DNA of 64,000 nucleotides from Bacteroidales bacterium (GCA_016285355.1 JAEEQP010000008.1:38529-102528), one strand, 5' to 3'. Numbered from the stretch's first letter, positions 54,701 through 64,000 are shown. The notes: generated from the letters alone by a model not told the origin. Translations and numbers: made by a program.

Positions 54701-57594
54701 ACATGCCCACCGCGCTATCGGGATGGTATATCGTGCAGGGCACGGTGAGCTACACCAACACGATTGATCTCGCAGGCGACACCCACATCATCTTGGCCGA
54801 CAACGCCGTGATGAACGTCACCGTGACAGGCTACAATAATGGAATCCAAAGCACCAGCGGAAACAAATACTCCCTCTTTGTTTACGGACAGACCGGCCAG
54901 AGTGGCGAACTGAATGTGACGAGCGATAGATTTGCCTGTTATATTATTTATGGAGGCGACATCACCATTGCGGGTGGCAAGGTGACAGCCTCGGGAACAA
55001 CGGGCATATACGCTCAATACTACAACAACAAGGGCGGTAATGTGACGATTAAGAACGCCACAGTGACGGCCACAGGAACAAGTTTTGGTATCCTATCCGA
55101 GAATGGCGGCAACATCACCATCGACAACAGCAACGTGACCGCTACAGGAAACTATGGCATCTATGCCCAGAATGGCGACATCACCATTGCAAGTGGCACG
55201 GTGACAGCCTCGGGAACCCAATTCGGCATCTATACTGACGGCTCTGTTACCATCAACGGCGGCCAAGTGACGGCCACTGGAAACTACGGCATCTATACTA
55301 TAAACGGCTCTGTTACCATCAACGGCGGCCAAGTGACGGCCACTGGAAACTACGGCATCTATACTATAAACGGCTCTGTTACCATCAACGGCGGCCAAGT
55401 GTCAGCCATTGGAAATACTTACGGCATCCTTGCCCAAAACTCCAGCGACCACATCATCCTCGGCTGGACCAACCCCACCGACTACATCTATGCGAACAAA
55501 TACGATACTTACGGTACTCTCTCCATCGCCGATGGCAAGGCCTTCATCGACGAGGACGGCCAAACCTACAGCGGCACAGTCGCTAAGGTGAGCGGAGCCT
55601 ACGCCATCAACGGGAAGACGCTGTATCCCTACAGTGAGAACGCCGTCCCCTATTTGAACGAGAACGGTCAGCAGCGGTACTGCGTAGCCTACACCACCCT
55701 CACCGGCACGGAAACCTCGCTCGGCACAGCAGGCCAAGAAACATGGTATGTCGTGGACAGCGATGTCAGCTTCACCGACTTAACGATCAACGGTGACATT
55801 CACCTCATCCTCGTTGACGGCAAGACGATGAACCTAAATCATGAACAAGGGTTTATAACACTTTGGGGCCAAGCCAACTTGACCATCTATGGCCAGACCA
55901 ACGGCACAGGCACTCTCTCTTCTCTTGGTCTGATTAGCACAATGAATATCACTGTCAATGGCGGCATAGTCAATGTCAAGGGGGACGGCTTCTTCAAGGG
56001 GGAAAACTTCATTCCAGCCATTTGGTGCGTGGGTGATATGGTTATCAACGGAGGCAAAGTCTATGCCCAAGGAGATATGGGCATAGTAGTAGCAAGTATG
56101 GGTGCTAAGTCTGATGACATGACGACCTATAACTTCACGCTCAACGGCGGCCAGGTGACAGCCATCGGCATGAGTACAGACATGGGCATTATTGCAACTG
56201 GCAACATCACCCTCGGCTGGACCAACCCTACTGACTACATCTATGCGAACAAATACTATGCTGGAGGTACTCTCTCCATCGCCTCGAGCAAGACCTTCGT
56301 CGACGAGAACAACACCCCCTACAGCGGCACCATTGCCCAAGTGGACGAAGCCTACGCCATCGACGGGAAGACGCTGTATCCCAATTGTGTTGTCAGGAAG
56401 CAAGTTACGGGGTATGGAGTAGGCAACGGCGGCTGGGTGTTCATCGCCTCGCCCGTGGCGGGAAGCATTGCGCCTTCGGAAGTGCATAACCTCTTCCCCT
56501 CGGCAGGCGAAACTTCAAACGACTACGACCTCTACCGCTTCGACCAGAGCAGCACCAATGGAAAGGAATGGCAGAACTGGAAGCAAGATGAAGGACATAA
56601 TAATGTCGCTCCAGGCTTTAGTCTCGTCAACGGCCACGGCTACCTCTACGCCACCAAGGAAACGCGGACGTTGGTGTTTGCAGGCGAGTACACAGCGGCC
56701 ACTGCGCCTGTCGAAGTGCCGCTGGATTACGATGAAAACGCCCAACTGAAAGGCTGGAACTTGGTGGGCAACCCGTTCACGGTCAGCGCGACATCGAGCC
56801 AACCTTACTATAGGATGAACGCCGAAGGCACCGCATTGAAAACCGAGACAGAAACCACGGCAGTTGCTGCCATGGAAGGTGTGTTTGTGCAGGCTACAGG
56901 GAATAACCCCCAAGTCACTTTCACGGCCCAAACGCGCGGCGGCGAACAGGCCACCATCGTCCAAGCCAACATCATGGTCGGCGGCGACAACGGCGCAGTC
57001 ATCGACAACGCCATCATCCGTTTCGACGGCGGCCAGACGTTAGAGAAGTTCAGCTTCCGCGAGGGCAGCACGAAACTCTACATCCCGCAGGATGGGAAGG
57101 ACTACGCCATTGCCACGAGCAACGGCCAAGGCGAAATGCCCCTGAATTTCAAGGCCAAGGAAAACGGCACCTACACCATTTCGGTGAACCCCGAAGGCGT
57201 GGAGATGAATTATCTGCACCTGATTGACAATATGACGGGCACAGACATCGACCTGCTGGCCGCGAATGGTGGAGACGCTAAGCATTGCGTCTCATATACC
57301 TTCACCGCCAAGACGACGGATTATGAATCGCGTTTCCGCTTGGTGTTTGTGGCCAACGGTGAAGACGGCTCTGCGACAGGCTCAGAGGCCTTCGCCTTCT
57401 TCAGCAATGGCAACTGGATCATCGCCAACGATGGCCAAGCCACCTTGCAGGTCATCGACATCAACGGACGCATCCTCAGCAGCGAGAGCATCAGCGGCAG
57501 CGTCAGCAAGGCCATCGATGCAACGGCTGGCGTTTACATGATTCGCCTCATCAATGGCGAGAATGTGAAGACGCAGAAGATCGTGGTAAAATAA
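51793..57594 (+). CDS. Giant beta-helix surface protein 2 with T9SS sorting domain
   Basis: 1933 residues from the ATG at 51793; the upstream in-frame extension is leader. The signal peptide is almost identical to that of protein 1. A GLUG-like domain (about 35-300) comes first, then beta-helix blocks separated by a recurring YIDADG/YLGENG linker and GTETSLGxAGQETWYV unit, tandem VTINGGQVTATGNYGIY repeats near residues 1150-1215, and the shared C-terminal module (GWVFIASPVAGSIAPSEVHN, GWNLVGNPF) with a T9SS end (GVYMIRLINGENVKTQKIVV). It lacks the Listeria-Bacteroides repeat of protein 1. Likely surface adhesin or glycan binder. Confidence 0.85.
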   Translation: MKIKSLIKHNLMRAAMTLALILACATAWAVTENVSSDNFTDNGDGTYTIHNAAGWGEFCDALQNNTYNHFSDKTVKLDADITVTQMAGGSNHAFTGTFDGNHKTLTLNYGTVQAPIDAEFVAPFVEVSGGAEFINLNIDGHIYAAYTGSSDPGVGGLIGHLFGGITIEGCTSTVEVNSTKDRVGGFVGLCEHAVTFTNCKSSAVVTCTGSGSGFVGWSRDSNHTIAFYGCLFNGKVLKKNGVGSGNGGFIGWKGDSKNVTITNCLVDPAPLGEGETMANGNSATFSREHSDHAATITNCYYTDTLGTAQGTKVYSISKGQYVTTLEINGTATQSYTVSGLSFYSTGIKYGDVLYAAENDVVSLTLSNSSGGDVPAGYQYVYSTNAGTLEGSTLTMPDADVIVSAALRSTGQPVSITYIDADGTIGSHDAIALDGTETMLGEYYKDTWYFVGIDINVNHQVQVYKVHLILCNGKSMNFGTSSSPVNFKCIYYAYSDSAITIYGQTLIDDDAGNLNIYSYHTGFDLPNNYTQNSGNVTISSTYNYDYGINSSAVTLNGGKLIVTSIRASSSSIYINGGKIQATSQLKAASNIKLGWTNPDDYIQVSQYNAIYGNVIVAAGKCFAYTASGETTILGGDNETTLTTDQIAAIAGKRLYPTVPYLGENGETQQCTEFTLLTGTETTLGAAGQETWCVVQGTLNYTHGIQLLGNTHIILCDGAAMNIGSSGSPVSGKGLYSGNPGDYNLSIYAQSGNTGALNIYSEGNSYVGGSLTLAGGNVNATGDYCEVRGDATFNNVTASFTSPSSSSIICHNHVIVHNSSLEVQANGQAIFANGGDVTLSNVTANITSSTSVGIECANFAVDNSQLTVTALYQAIYANNGNGVITLGCTAATDFIQATCTASPTASYSGTVKIADGQKLYAGANEYTGTLNDAERQAIGGQKLTNVAPPTYDYIDLDGTGATHTAVVIDADNMPTALSGWYIVQGTVSYTNTIDLAGDTHIILADNAVMNVTVTGYNNGIQSTSGNKYSLFVYGQTGQSGELNVTSDRFACYIIYGGDITIAGGKVTASGTTGIYAQYYNNKGGNVTIKNATVTATGTSFGILSENGGNITIDNSNVTATGNYGIYAQNGDITIASGTVTASGTQFGIYTDGSVTINGGQVTATGNYGIYTINGSVTINGGQVTATGNYGIYTINGSVTINGGQVSAIGNTYGILAQNSSDHIILGWTNPTDYIYANKYDTYGTLSIADGKAFIDEDGQTYSGTVAKVSGAYAINGKTLYPYSENAVPYLNENGQQRYCVAYTTLTGTETSLGTAGQETWYVVDSDVSFTDLTINGDIHLILVDGKTMNLNHEQGFITLWGQANLTIYGQTNGTGTLSSLGLISTMNITVNGGIVNVKGDGFFKGENFIPAIWCVGDMVINGGKVYAQGDMGIVVASMGAKSDDMTTYNFTLNGGQVTAIGMSTDMGIIATGNITLGWTNPTDYIYANKYYAGGTLSIASSKTFVDENNTPYSGTIAQVDEAYAIDGKTLYPNCVVRKQVTGYGVGNGGWVFIASPVAGSIAPSEVHNLFPSAGETSNDYDLYRFDQSSTNGKEWQNWKQDEGHNNVAPGFSLVNGHGYLYATKETRTLVFAGEYTAATAPVEVPLDYDENAQLKGWNLVGNPFTVSATSSQPYYRMNAEGTALKTETETTAVAAMEGVFVQATGNNPQVTFTAQTRGGEQATIVQANIMVGGDNGAVIDNAIIRFDGGQTLEKFSFREGSTKLYIPQDGKDYAIATSNGQGEMPLNFKAKENGTYTISVNPEGVEMNYLHLIDNMTGTDIDLLAANGGDAKHCVSYTFTAKTTDYESRFRLVFVANGEDGSATGSEAFAFFSNGNWIIANDGQATLQVIDINGRILSSESISGSVSKAIDATAGVYMIRLINGENVKTQKIVVK
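55240..55436 (+). repeat. 66-bp tandem repeats in giant protein 2
   Basis: Units start at 55240, 55306 and 55372 with GGCTCTGTTACCATCAACGG; the first two are identical over the 30 bp that follow and beyond, and the third diverges at its end. The unit sequence is shared with block 1 of giant protein 1. Confidence 0.9.
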
Positions 57595-57613
57595 ACAACA
57601 CGCCAAACCTTTC

Positions 57614-57648
57614 AAAAAATCCCGTCAGCGATGGCGGGATTTTTTTGG
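57614..57648 (+). terminator. Terminator of giant protein 2
   Basis: Same AAAAAATCCCG/CGGGATTTTTT hairpin as at 50804 and 51533. Confidence 0.9.
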
Positions 57649-57677
57649 TTATCAATCCATAAAACCAATTTTTTCCC

Positions 57678-57686
57678 TACTTTTGC
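57678..57686 (+). promoter_or_regulatory. Promoter -7 element and conserved leader, giant surface protein 3
   Basis: TACTTTTGC followed by the leader with the CGTCCCGAAGGGACG hairpin (57712-57726), matching the leaders of proteins 1 and 2. No TTTG at the expected spacing. Confidence 0.6.
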
Positions 57687-57804
57687 GGGTTCTTTTTCGG
57701 GCGAGTGGCTTCGTCCCGAAGGGACGATACTATAGTAACCCTCGACAAGCGCAGCGCAGTAGGGGGGATACGAACAGACAACAATAATATAATAACATAA
57801 CAAA

Positions 57805-60800
57805 ATGAAAATCAAAAGATTACTAAAACACAACCTCATGCGGGCGGCCATGACGCTCGCGCTCATCTTGACCTGCGCGGCTGCGTGGGCGCAAACAAGA
57901 GAAACCGTCACCTATATTGACGCCGACGGCAACACACAAACCGTAACCGCCACTGTGCTCACCGGCAGCGAGAGCGACCTCTATGCAGGCTGGTACGTCG
58001 TCAACAGCGACATCACTTACACTAGTAGAGTCTCCCTCTTTGGAGATATGAACCTCATCCTCGTCGAGGGCAAGACGATAAGCATCGGCACTGCCGATAG
58101 TCCCATTTCAAGCGCCAACGCCATCGATGGTTCCAGCTACACCCTTACCATCTACGGCCAGAGCGGGCAGACTGGCAAACTCTGTGCATACAACAATTCC
58201 AGCAGCTACGATGCTGTTGTACTTGAACATTTTAACCAACACGGTGGAATCGTTATCATCAACAGCAATACGGATGCCCTATCGGTTTATGGCAACTTAC
58301 AACTTACCCAGGGCAGTCTCAATGTAATAAGCAGCGGTGCCTCTAAAAATGCAATCTATATCAGCAATACCCTCAGCATAAGTGGTGGCACCCTTATTGC
58401 TAATGCTGGATATGGCATTGTAGGTGCAGTTAACTTCACTGGCGGCAATCTTACTGCCATAGGTACATATCGCGGTATCTCTGGAAACACCAACCTCAGT
58501 TGGACCAGCACCACCAACACCTTCAAATGTAGCAGGTACGGTGGCAATGTCACCATCGCCGAAGGCAAAACCTTTTACGACGGTGCGACGCCCTATAGCG
58601 GCACGCTGAACAGTTCGCAGAAAGACGCCATCGCCGGCAAAACGCTGCGCCCTTATAGTTCAAACGACTTCTCTGTCAACGATGAGGGCACGGAGTACAC
58701 TATCTACTCCGCCATCGGCTGGGACATGTTCTGCGACATGCTCGACAATTTCGACCACAGCACCAGTGGAGGCTACTGCTTCGACGGCAAGACTGTGAAA
58801 CTCGGCGCAGACATCAGCATCACCCGCGCCGCTGGCAACACCGGCTATCACGACTTCACCGGCACCTTCGACGGCCAGGGACATACGCTCACCGTCAACA
58901 TCACCGACACCCAGAACCAGGGCACCGCGCCCTTCCGTGTCATCAGCAACGGTGCCACTATCCGCAACTTGCACGTCACCGGCTCCGTCACCGGCACCGC
59001 ACACGCCGCTGGTCTGGTAGGCAAGGCCTGCGCAGGCACCATGCTCATCGAGAACTGCCTCGTGGAGGCCAACGTCAACTCCACCGTGGGCGATACCAAC
59101 GGCAACAAACACTGCGGCGGCATCGTGGGTCATGGCTTCGGCAACAACCTGAACCCCAACAGTGTCAGCCTTACCCTGCGCAACTGCGTCTATGCCGGCA
59201 CCATCACCTGCGACCAGAACTACATCGGCGGTCTGCAAGGCTGGAGCGACGGCAACACCCTCACCCTCGAGAACTGCCTCTTCGCCGGCAACTACCAAGG
59301 CACTGCGACAGGCACCGCCCTGTTCCACCCCATAGCCCTGCACAACACCGGCAAGTCCACCAACCTGACGGCTACCAACGTCTTCACCGCCGTGGCACCT
59401 TCCGTCACCAATACCGCCTTCATTGCCGCCAACGGCACCAAGACCACCGGCCGCACTACCGCACCAGACAACTTGGGCACCCAGGGGGCGACATACAGTT
59501 TCATGAATATGACCGTTTATCAGAACGGCCTCTATTACAACGGCCTCTATTATGCCGCGCCGACGCTCAGCACCGACAACGACAATGCCTACCTCATCAA
59601 TAACGAGGACGACTGGGCCTACTTCTGCGACATGCTTTACGACAACGATACATGGAACCGTTTCAGCGGCCAAACCGTGAAACTGACCGCCAGCATCGGC
59701 ACTGCCGAGAGTCCTGTCACACGCATGGCCGGCTATGCCACCCACGACTTCTGCGGCACGTTTGACGGCCAGGGCAACACCATCACCGTCAGCCTCAGCA
59801 GCAGCGGTGAAAACACGGCACTTTTCAGTTATATCAGCAACACCAAGGCCAATCCTAGCGACACTGAAGACAGCCCCGCCGCCATCCTTAACCTGAAGGT
59901 AGCTGGCACCGTCACCGTCAACGAAAATGCCTCCCACAAATACGCCGGCGGTCTCGTGGGCTCTTGCTGGGGTGTGCTCGACATCGAGAACTGCCGCGTC
60001 AGCACCGTCATCGAAAGCCACATCAACGGCGACGGCACCCACGGCGGCATCGTAGGACGTCAGGCCAACGGCACCCTCACCATCACGGGCTGCGTCTTCG
60101 ACGGGCAGATGCTCGGCAGCACGACCAACGCCTGCGGCGGCATCGTGGGCTATCGCCACAGCGGCGCCACCGACATTTACCACACCCTCTTCGCTCCTAC
60201 GGCCCTCACCATGAGCGAAACGAACAGCGCCACCTTTATCTGCAACGCCACCCAATCTTGCCACGAGGGCTGCTACTACACCGTGCCTTTCGGTGCCACC
60301 ACCACCAACGAGAACGCCCAAGGCACAAAAGTCTACAGCATCAGCAAGGGCGAGTATGTCACCACCTTGGAAATCAACGGCACTGCCACCCCAAGTTACG
60401 ACGTCAGCGGGCTGAGTTTCTACAGCACAGGCATCAAATGCGGCGATGTGCTGTATGCAGCTGCAAACGATGTGGTGAGTCTCATCCTCGGTTGCACACC
60501 GCCTGCTGGCTTTACCTGCACCGGCTACACCGCCACTTCGGGCAACCTCAACGGAACGACGCTCACCATGCCCCATGAGAATGTGACCATCAATGTGACA
60601 CTTGAGGCACTGCCGGCCGTCAGTTACTTGGACGCGAGCGGCAACACGCAGCAATGCACCGCATACACCCTGCTTGACGGCACGGAAACCTCGCTCGGCA
60701 CAGCAGACCAAGAAATATGGTATGTGGCCGACGGCACGCTCAACTACGGCCAGACAATCACCCTCAGCGGCGACGTGCATCTCATCCTGAAGGACAATGC

Positions 60801-63800
60801 CGTGATGAACGTCGGCACCGAACAAAATCCCATCTCAGATAGCGGCATCTCTGCTGAAGGCCCCTCCATCAGCATCTACGGACAAAGCACGGGATCTGAC
60901 ATAGGCATGCTCTCAGTTTACGCCACTTATTGTGGCATCTATGATTACGATTATTATGGAAACAATAACAACCCTAACTACGACTACGCTGTGACCATCA
61001 ACGGCGGAAACATTTTTGTCAGTGCCTCTTCTTATGGTATTCAATCAAACAAGGTCACCATCAATGGAGGCCAAGTGTGGGCGACAGCAGGCATATCTGG
61101 CATCGCTTCTTATCCCAATGCCATCACCCTCGGCTGGACCAGCCCATACGACCTCATCTACGCCGATGCTTACCAAGGCGATGTTATCGTCAAAAGCGGT
61201 AAAGCCTTCATCAACAACGACTATCCGTCCAACAATGTGGTGACCGGCACCGTCAGCGACTACAGCCTCATCAACGGCATGTTCTTGTATCCCGCCGTGG
61301 CCGTCACCCTCAACGACGGCATCAATGCCGGCAGCGGCTTCATCAGTAGCGGCGAGAACCTCTATGCCAAAGCGGCTGTGGACGTTACCGTCGATGCCAG
61401 CAGCGTAATAGCACCCCCAGGCTACGCCGTCAGCGGCATCACCGTCACCCCAACGGTCACAGTGACCGACAACGGCAACGGCATCTATAGTTTCACCACG
61501 CCCGCCGCCGATGTCACCGTCAACGCAACGTTTGCACTCCAGCCCGTCAGTGTCAATTACCTCGACGCGGACGGCGTGCAACATACCGTCGATGCACTCC
61601 CGCTGTTAGGCGGCGGTGCCACGACGCTTGCGGCAGGTTGGTATGTCGTCAATAGCGACATCAGCTACACAGGCACCGTCTCCCTCGTCGGCAGCGGCGA
61701 TGTCAAACTCATCCTCGCCGACGACCACACCATGAACGTCGGAACCAGCGAGAATCGCATCGAATATGGCATCAAAACCTACAATAATGACCAGACCCTT
61801 ACCATCTACGGCCAAAGCACAGGCAACCACATGGGCATCCTCAGCATCTATACCTCACACTATTGTATCTACCCACTAGCCCTCACCATCAATGGCGGAC
61901 ATGTCATAGCCAACGCCGATGGAAACTATGCAACCGCACTCAGGACTACCTACCAAACCATCACCATCAACGGCGGTATTGTAGAAGCCACCGCCACCGG
62001 CACCGGTGCCTATGCTATCCATTCCGGCGACAACTTCACCTACGCCGGCGGCACTCTCATCACCAACGCCGCCAGCGAAAACGCCATCAAAGCATATCAC
62101 GGGCGCTACACCTTCACCTGGCGCAACCCTAACGACAGCATCACCATCGGCTCCACCGGCCTCTACGCTCCCGACAACACTTACACTGCCCCCTTTACAA
62201 AAGCCTTCACCGATGGCACGAACATCTACAGCGGCACACTCAGGGGCAGCCAGCTCAACGCCCTTGCCGGCAAGACGCTGTATCCCTACAGCGACGACGC
62301 CATCCCCTACTTGAACGAGAACGGCCATCAGCGGTACTGCGTGGCCTACACCACCCTCACCGGCAGCGAGAACAGCCTCGGCACGGCAAACCAAGAAACA
62401 TGGTATGTGGCCGACGGCAATGTCAGCTATACCAGCACCATCAATGTTGCGGGCGACGTTCACCTCATCCTCAAGGACGGTGCCGTGCTGAACGTGGGCA
62501 CAGAAAGCGACCCTGTCGAACAATCCGGCATCTTTGTTACAGAAGGATCCATCAGCATCTACGGACAGAGCACAGGAGCGGACAAGGGCCAACTCAACAT
62601 ATACGCACACAGTGGCATCAATACTAACAACAGCTCTGTGACCATCAACGGCGGCCAAGTGACGGTCACTGGAGATGACGACGGCATCTTTACTGACGAC
62701 GGCTCTGTGACCATCAACGGCGGCCAAGTGACGGCCACTGGAAATAATGGCAGCGGCATCTATGCTTTCAACGGCAATGTGAACATCAACGGCGGCCAAG
62801 TGACAGCCACGGGTGACGCCTACGGCATCTATGCTAACAGCGGCAGCGTCACTCTCGGCTGGACCAACGCCACCGACTTCATCTATGCGAACCGTTACTA
62901 TGCTGACGGCACCATCAGCATCGCCAACGGCAAGACCTTCATCGACGAGGACGGCACACTGCACAACAGCGGCACGGTCAATGCTTCAGCCATCAACGGG
63001 AAGTGGCTGTATCCGAGTGTGGCGAGCATCTACACCAAGGGAATCGAAGCCCACGGCACGGATGAAAGCCCGAGCGGCTGGTATCTGATTGCCTCGCCTT
63101 TGTCCTGCGGAACCAATGCAGAGGCTGTGGCCCACCTCATCAACACCACCAATCCCGAAAACTTCGACCTCTACCGCTTCGACCCGTCGAACGAAGGCAG
63201 CGAGTGGGTGAACTACAAGGCCGACAACTTCAGTCTCGTCAACGGCCACGGCTACCTCTATGCCTCCAATGACACGAAGGTCTTGTGCTTCGCAGGCTCG
63301 TTCATCACGGACACTGAGTCGGTAGCAGTGGGGTTAGCGTATGATGCCTCCGACGACCACAAGTGCTGGAACTTGGTGGGCAACCCGTTCCCCTGCGAGG
63401 CCACTATCAACAAGCCATACTATAAGCTGAGCGACGACGGCACGACCATCAACCCCGTAGCCATTTCGGGCGACACACCAATTCCGGCCTGCACGGCCGT
63501 GTTTGTGAAAGGCGAGAGTAGCGATGACAGGGTGGTTTTCAGCAAGGTGAGTGCTCCGGCATCAAGCGCCCCCATCGGCGCCATCGACGGCCTGTTCTCG
63601 GTGAGTGCTGACAAGCAGGTCTACTTCTCGCAAGGCAACCTGCAGTACCAGCCCAGCACAGCCACTTGGCGTTTCGCCCCCAACCAGTATGACTTGCTCG
63701 TCACGCCCGAAGACTTGAACCTTAATCATTCAGCGGTGGGTAATTATGCAGATGTTACCTCCCTATATACGGAAAACTACACGGGTTGGATAGACCTCTT

Positions 63801-64000
63801 CGGCTGGGGCACCAGCGGGTGGAACAGCGGTGCCATCGCTTACATGCCCTACGACCCCAGCTACATGTACGAAGATTTCTATCCGGGTGGCGACTACAAC
63901 AACGACCTGACTGGTACCTGCGCCAATGCCGACTGGGCATGGTACAATCCCATCAGCAACGGCGGCAACGCCGCCAACCAGTGGCGCACACTGACCCATG
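57805..64000 (+). CDS. Giant beta-helix surface protein 3, C-terminus cut by window edge
   Basis: The frame from the ATG at 57805 stays open to base 64000, at least 2065 residues. The signal peptide matches proteins 1 and 2. Two GLUG-like domains (about 290-560 and 590-850; FTGTFDGQGHTLTVNITDT, FCGTFDGQGNTITVS), beta-helix blocks with VTINGGQVTATG repeats (about 1610-1670), and the surface-protein module (GWYLIASPLSCG, CWNLVGNPF at about 1850) follow. From about 1930 a further domain begins, FSVSADKQVYFSQGNLQYQP, WIDLFGWGTSGWN, a type common in secreted Bacteroidota proteins. Its sorting end lies outside. Compared with protein 1 the order of modules is rearranged. Confidence 0.85.
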   Translation, partial: MKIKRLLKHNLMRAAMTLALILTCAAAWAQTRETVTYIDADGNTQTVTATVLTGSESDLYAGWYVVNSDITYTSRVSLFGDMNLILVEGKTISIGTADSPISSANAIDGSSYTLTIYGQSGQTGKLCAYNNSSSYDAVVLEHFNQHGGIVIINSNTDALSVYGNLQLTQGSLNVISSGASKNAIYISNTLSISGGTLIANAGYGIVGAVNFTGGNLTAIGTYRGISGNTNLSWTSTTNTFKCSRYGGNVTIAEGKTFYDGATPYSGTLNSSQKDAIAGKTLRPYSSNDFSVNDEGTEYTIYSAIGWDMFCDMLDNFDHSTSGGYCFDGKTVKLGADISITRAAGNTGYHDFTGTFDGQGHTLTVNITDTQNQGTAPFRVISNGATIRNLHVTGSVTGTAHAAGLVGKACAGTMLIENCLVEANVNSTVGDTNGNKHCGGIVGHGFGNNLNPNSVSLTLRNCVYAGTITCDQNYIGGLQGWSDGNTLTLENCLFAGNYQGTATGTALFHPIALHNTGKSTNLTATNVFTAVAPSVTNTAFIAANGTKTTGRTTAPDNLGTQGATYSFMNMTVYQNGLYYNGLYYAAPTLSTDNDNAYLINNEDDWAYFCDMLYDNDTWNRFSGQTVKLTASIGTAESPVTRMAGYATHDFCGTFDGQGNTITVSLSSSGENTALFSYISNTKANPSDTEDSPAAILNLKVAGTVTVNENASHKYAGGLVGSCWGVLDIENCRVSTVIESHINGDGTHGGIVGRQANGTLTITGCVFDGQMLGSTTNACGGIVGYRHSGATDIYHTLFAPTALTMSETNSATFICNATQSCHEGCYYTVPFGATTTNENAQGTKVYSISKGEYVTTLEINGTATPSYDVSGLSFYSTGIKCGDVLYAAANDVVSLILGCTPPAGFTCTGYTATSGNLNGTTLTMPHENVTINVTLEALPAVSYLDASGNTQQCTAYTLLDGTETSLGTADQEIWYVADGTLNYGQTITLSGDVHLILKDNAVMNVGTEQNPISDSGISAEGPSISIYGQSTGSDIGMLSVYATYCGIYDYDYYGNNNNPNYDYAVTINGGNIFVSASSYGIQSNKVTINGGQVWATAGISGIASYPNAITLGWTSPYDLIYADAYQGDVIVKSGKAFINNDYPSNNVVTGTVSDYSLINGMFLYPAVAVTLNDGINAGSGFISSGENLYAKAAVDVTVDASSVIAPPGYAVSGITVTPTVTVTDNGNGIYSFTTPAADVTVNATFALQPVSVNYLDADGVQHTVDALPLLGGGATTLAAGWYVVNSDISYTGTVSLVGSGDVKLILADDHTMNVGTSENRIEYGIKTYNNDQTLTIYGQSTGNHMGILSIYTSHYCIYPLALTINGGHVIANADGNYATALRTTYQTITINGGIVEATATGTGAYAIHSGDNFTYAGGTLITNAASENAIKAYHGRYTFTWRNPNDSITIGSTGLYAPDNTYTAPFTKAFTDGTNIYSGTLRGSQLNALAGKTLYPYSDDAIPYLNENGHQRYCVAYTTLTGSENSLGTANQETWYVADGNVSYTSTINVAGDVHLILKDGAVLNVGTESDPVEQSGIFVTEGSISIYGQSTGADKGQLNIYAHSGINTNNSSVTINGGQVTVTGDDDGIFTDDGSVTINGGQVTATGNNGSGIYAFNGNVNINGGQVTATGDAYGIYANSGSVTLGWTNATDFIYANRYYADGTISIANGKTFIDEDGTLHNSGTVNASAINGKWLYPSVASIYTKGIEAHGTDESPSGWYLIASPLSCGTNAEAVAHLINTTNPENFDLYRFDPSNEGSEWVNYKADNFSLVNGHGYLYASNDTKVLCFAGSFITDTESVAVGLAYDASDDHKCWNLVGNPFPCEATINKPYYKLSDDGTTINPVAISGDTPIPACTAVFVKGESSDDRVVFSKVSAPASSAPIGAIDGLFSVSADKQVYFSQGNLQYQPSTATWRFAPNQYDLLVTPEDLNLNHSAVGNYADVTSLYTENYTGWIDLFGWGTSGWNSGAIAYMPYDPSYMYEDFYPGGDYNNDLTGTCANADWAWYNPISNGGNAANQWRTLTH
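62632..62826 (+). repeat. Tandem repeats in giant protein 3
   Basis: Three units around 62632, 62701 and 62773 with GACCATCAACGGCGGCCAAG or a close variant, spaced 69 and 72 bp. The same unit appears in proteins 1 and 2, so the three genes share a pool of repeat sequence. Confidence 0.85.

Noticed and set aside
55240..55436. Possible CRISPR array from regular repeats
   Set aside because: The 66-bp units are coding, in frame, near-contiguous and without unique spacers.
58660..60825. 721-residue antisense frame across giant surface protein 3
   Set aside because: Same reason: low-complexity Val/Ala/Gly/Asp composition opposite a well-supported secreted-protein frame.

Overview
The window looks like a chromosomal segment from a member of the Bacteroidota, most likely a Bacteroidales species that has a type IX secretion system (T9SS). 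The evidence is promoters of the Bacteroidota type (TTTG, a 19-20 bp gap, then TAnnTTTGC), several secreted proteins ending in T9SS-type sorting domains, many lipoproteins, and conserved families such as DUF2851, the HU/SPOR envelope protein and the tgt-lptG-kdsB-trmB neighbourhood. I found no rRNA, tRNA, insertion sequence or CRISPR array.

Layout. 1-9.3 kb: a C10 (streptopain-like) peptidase cut by the left edge, an OPT-family transporter, a TlpA-like thioredoxin lipoprotein, a membrane protein/HTH pair, and a secreted subtilase. 9.5-17.8 kb: an AT-richer island, all on the minus strand, with a WYL regulator, a PDDEXK (DUF1016) nuclease, and a retron. The retron has an msr-msd RNA bounded by a 21-nt a1/a2 inverted repeat and a reverse transcriptase with NAxxH, YADD and VTG motifs. 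A HEPN-like accessory protein overlaps the RT by 4 nt, and three unrecognised genes follow at close spacing. This is the best candidate for a little-described system. 17.9-24.3 kb: housekeeping genes (DUF2851, 5'-nucleotidase, ZapB-like, zapA, a 6S-like RNA, rny, radical SAM). 24.5-27.5 kb: a small exported protein with a C-terminal anchor, a surface lipoprotein, and a broken toxin-antitoxin locus in which a YafQ-type toxin is fused out of frame to a DUF4160 remnant. 27.5-43.1 kb: envelope and RNA-modification genes (GT2, tgt, lptG-like permease, dNK, kdsB, HU-SPOR, trmB, HerA-like ATPase, LRR surface protein, pcm, oxidoreductase, lipoprotein, sugar-phosphate transferase). 43.1-64 kb: a 5'-truncated T9SS protein, a CdiA-CT-like ORF, then three giant paralogous beta-helix surface proteins that share promoter, leader, signal peptide and internal repeats. 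An intact DUF4160/DUF2442 pair sits between the first and second.

How the parts fit. The central genes serve lipopolysaccharide and envelope assembly (KdsB for Kdo activation, an LptF/G-type permease for LPS export, an undecaprenyl-phosphate sugar transferase, an HU/SPOR anchor), cell division (ZapA/ZapB-like) and tRNA modification (Tgt, TrmB). The flanks carry fast-evolving accessory functions: secreted peptidases, repeat-rich surface proteins that probably vary by recombination, toxin-antitoxin remnants, and the retron defence island. Two large genes run off the window: the C10 peptidase at position 1 and the third giant surface protein at position 64000.
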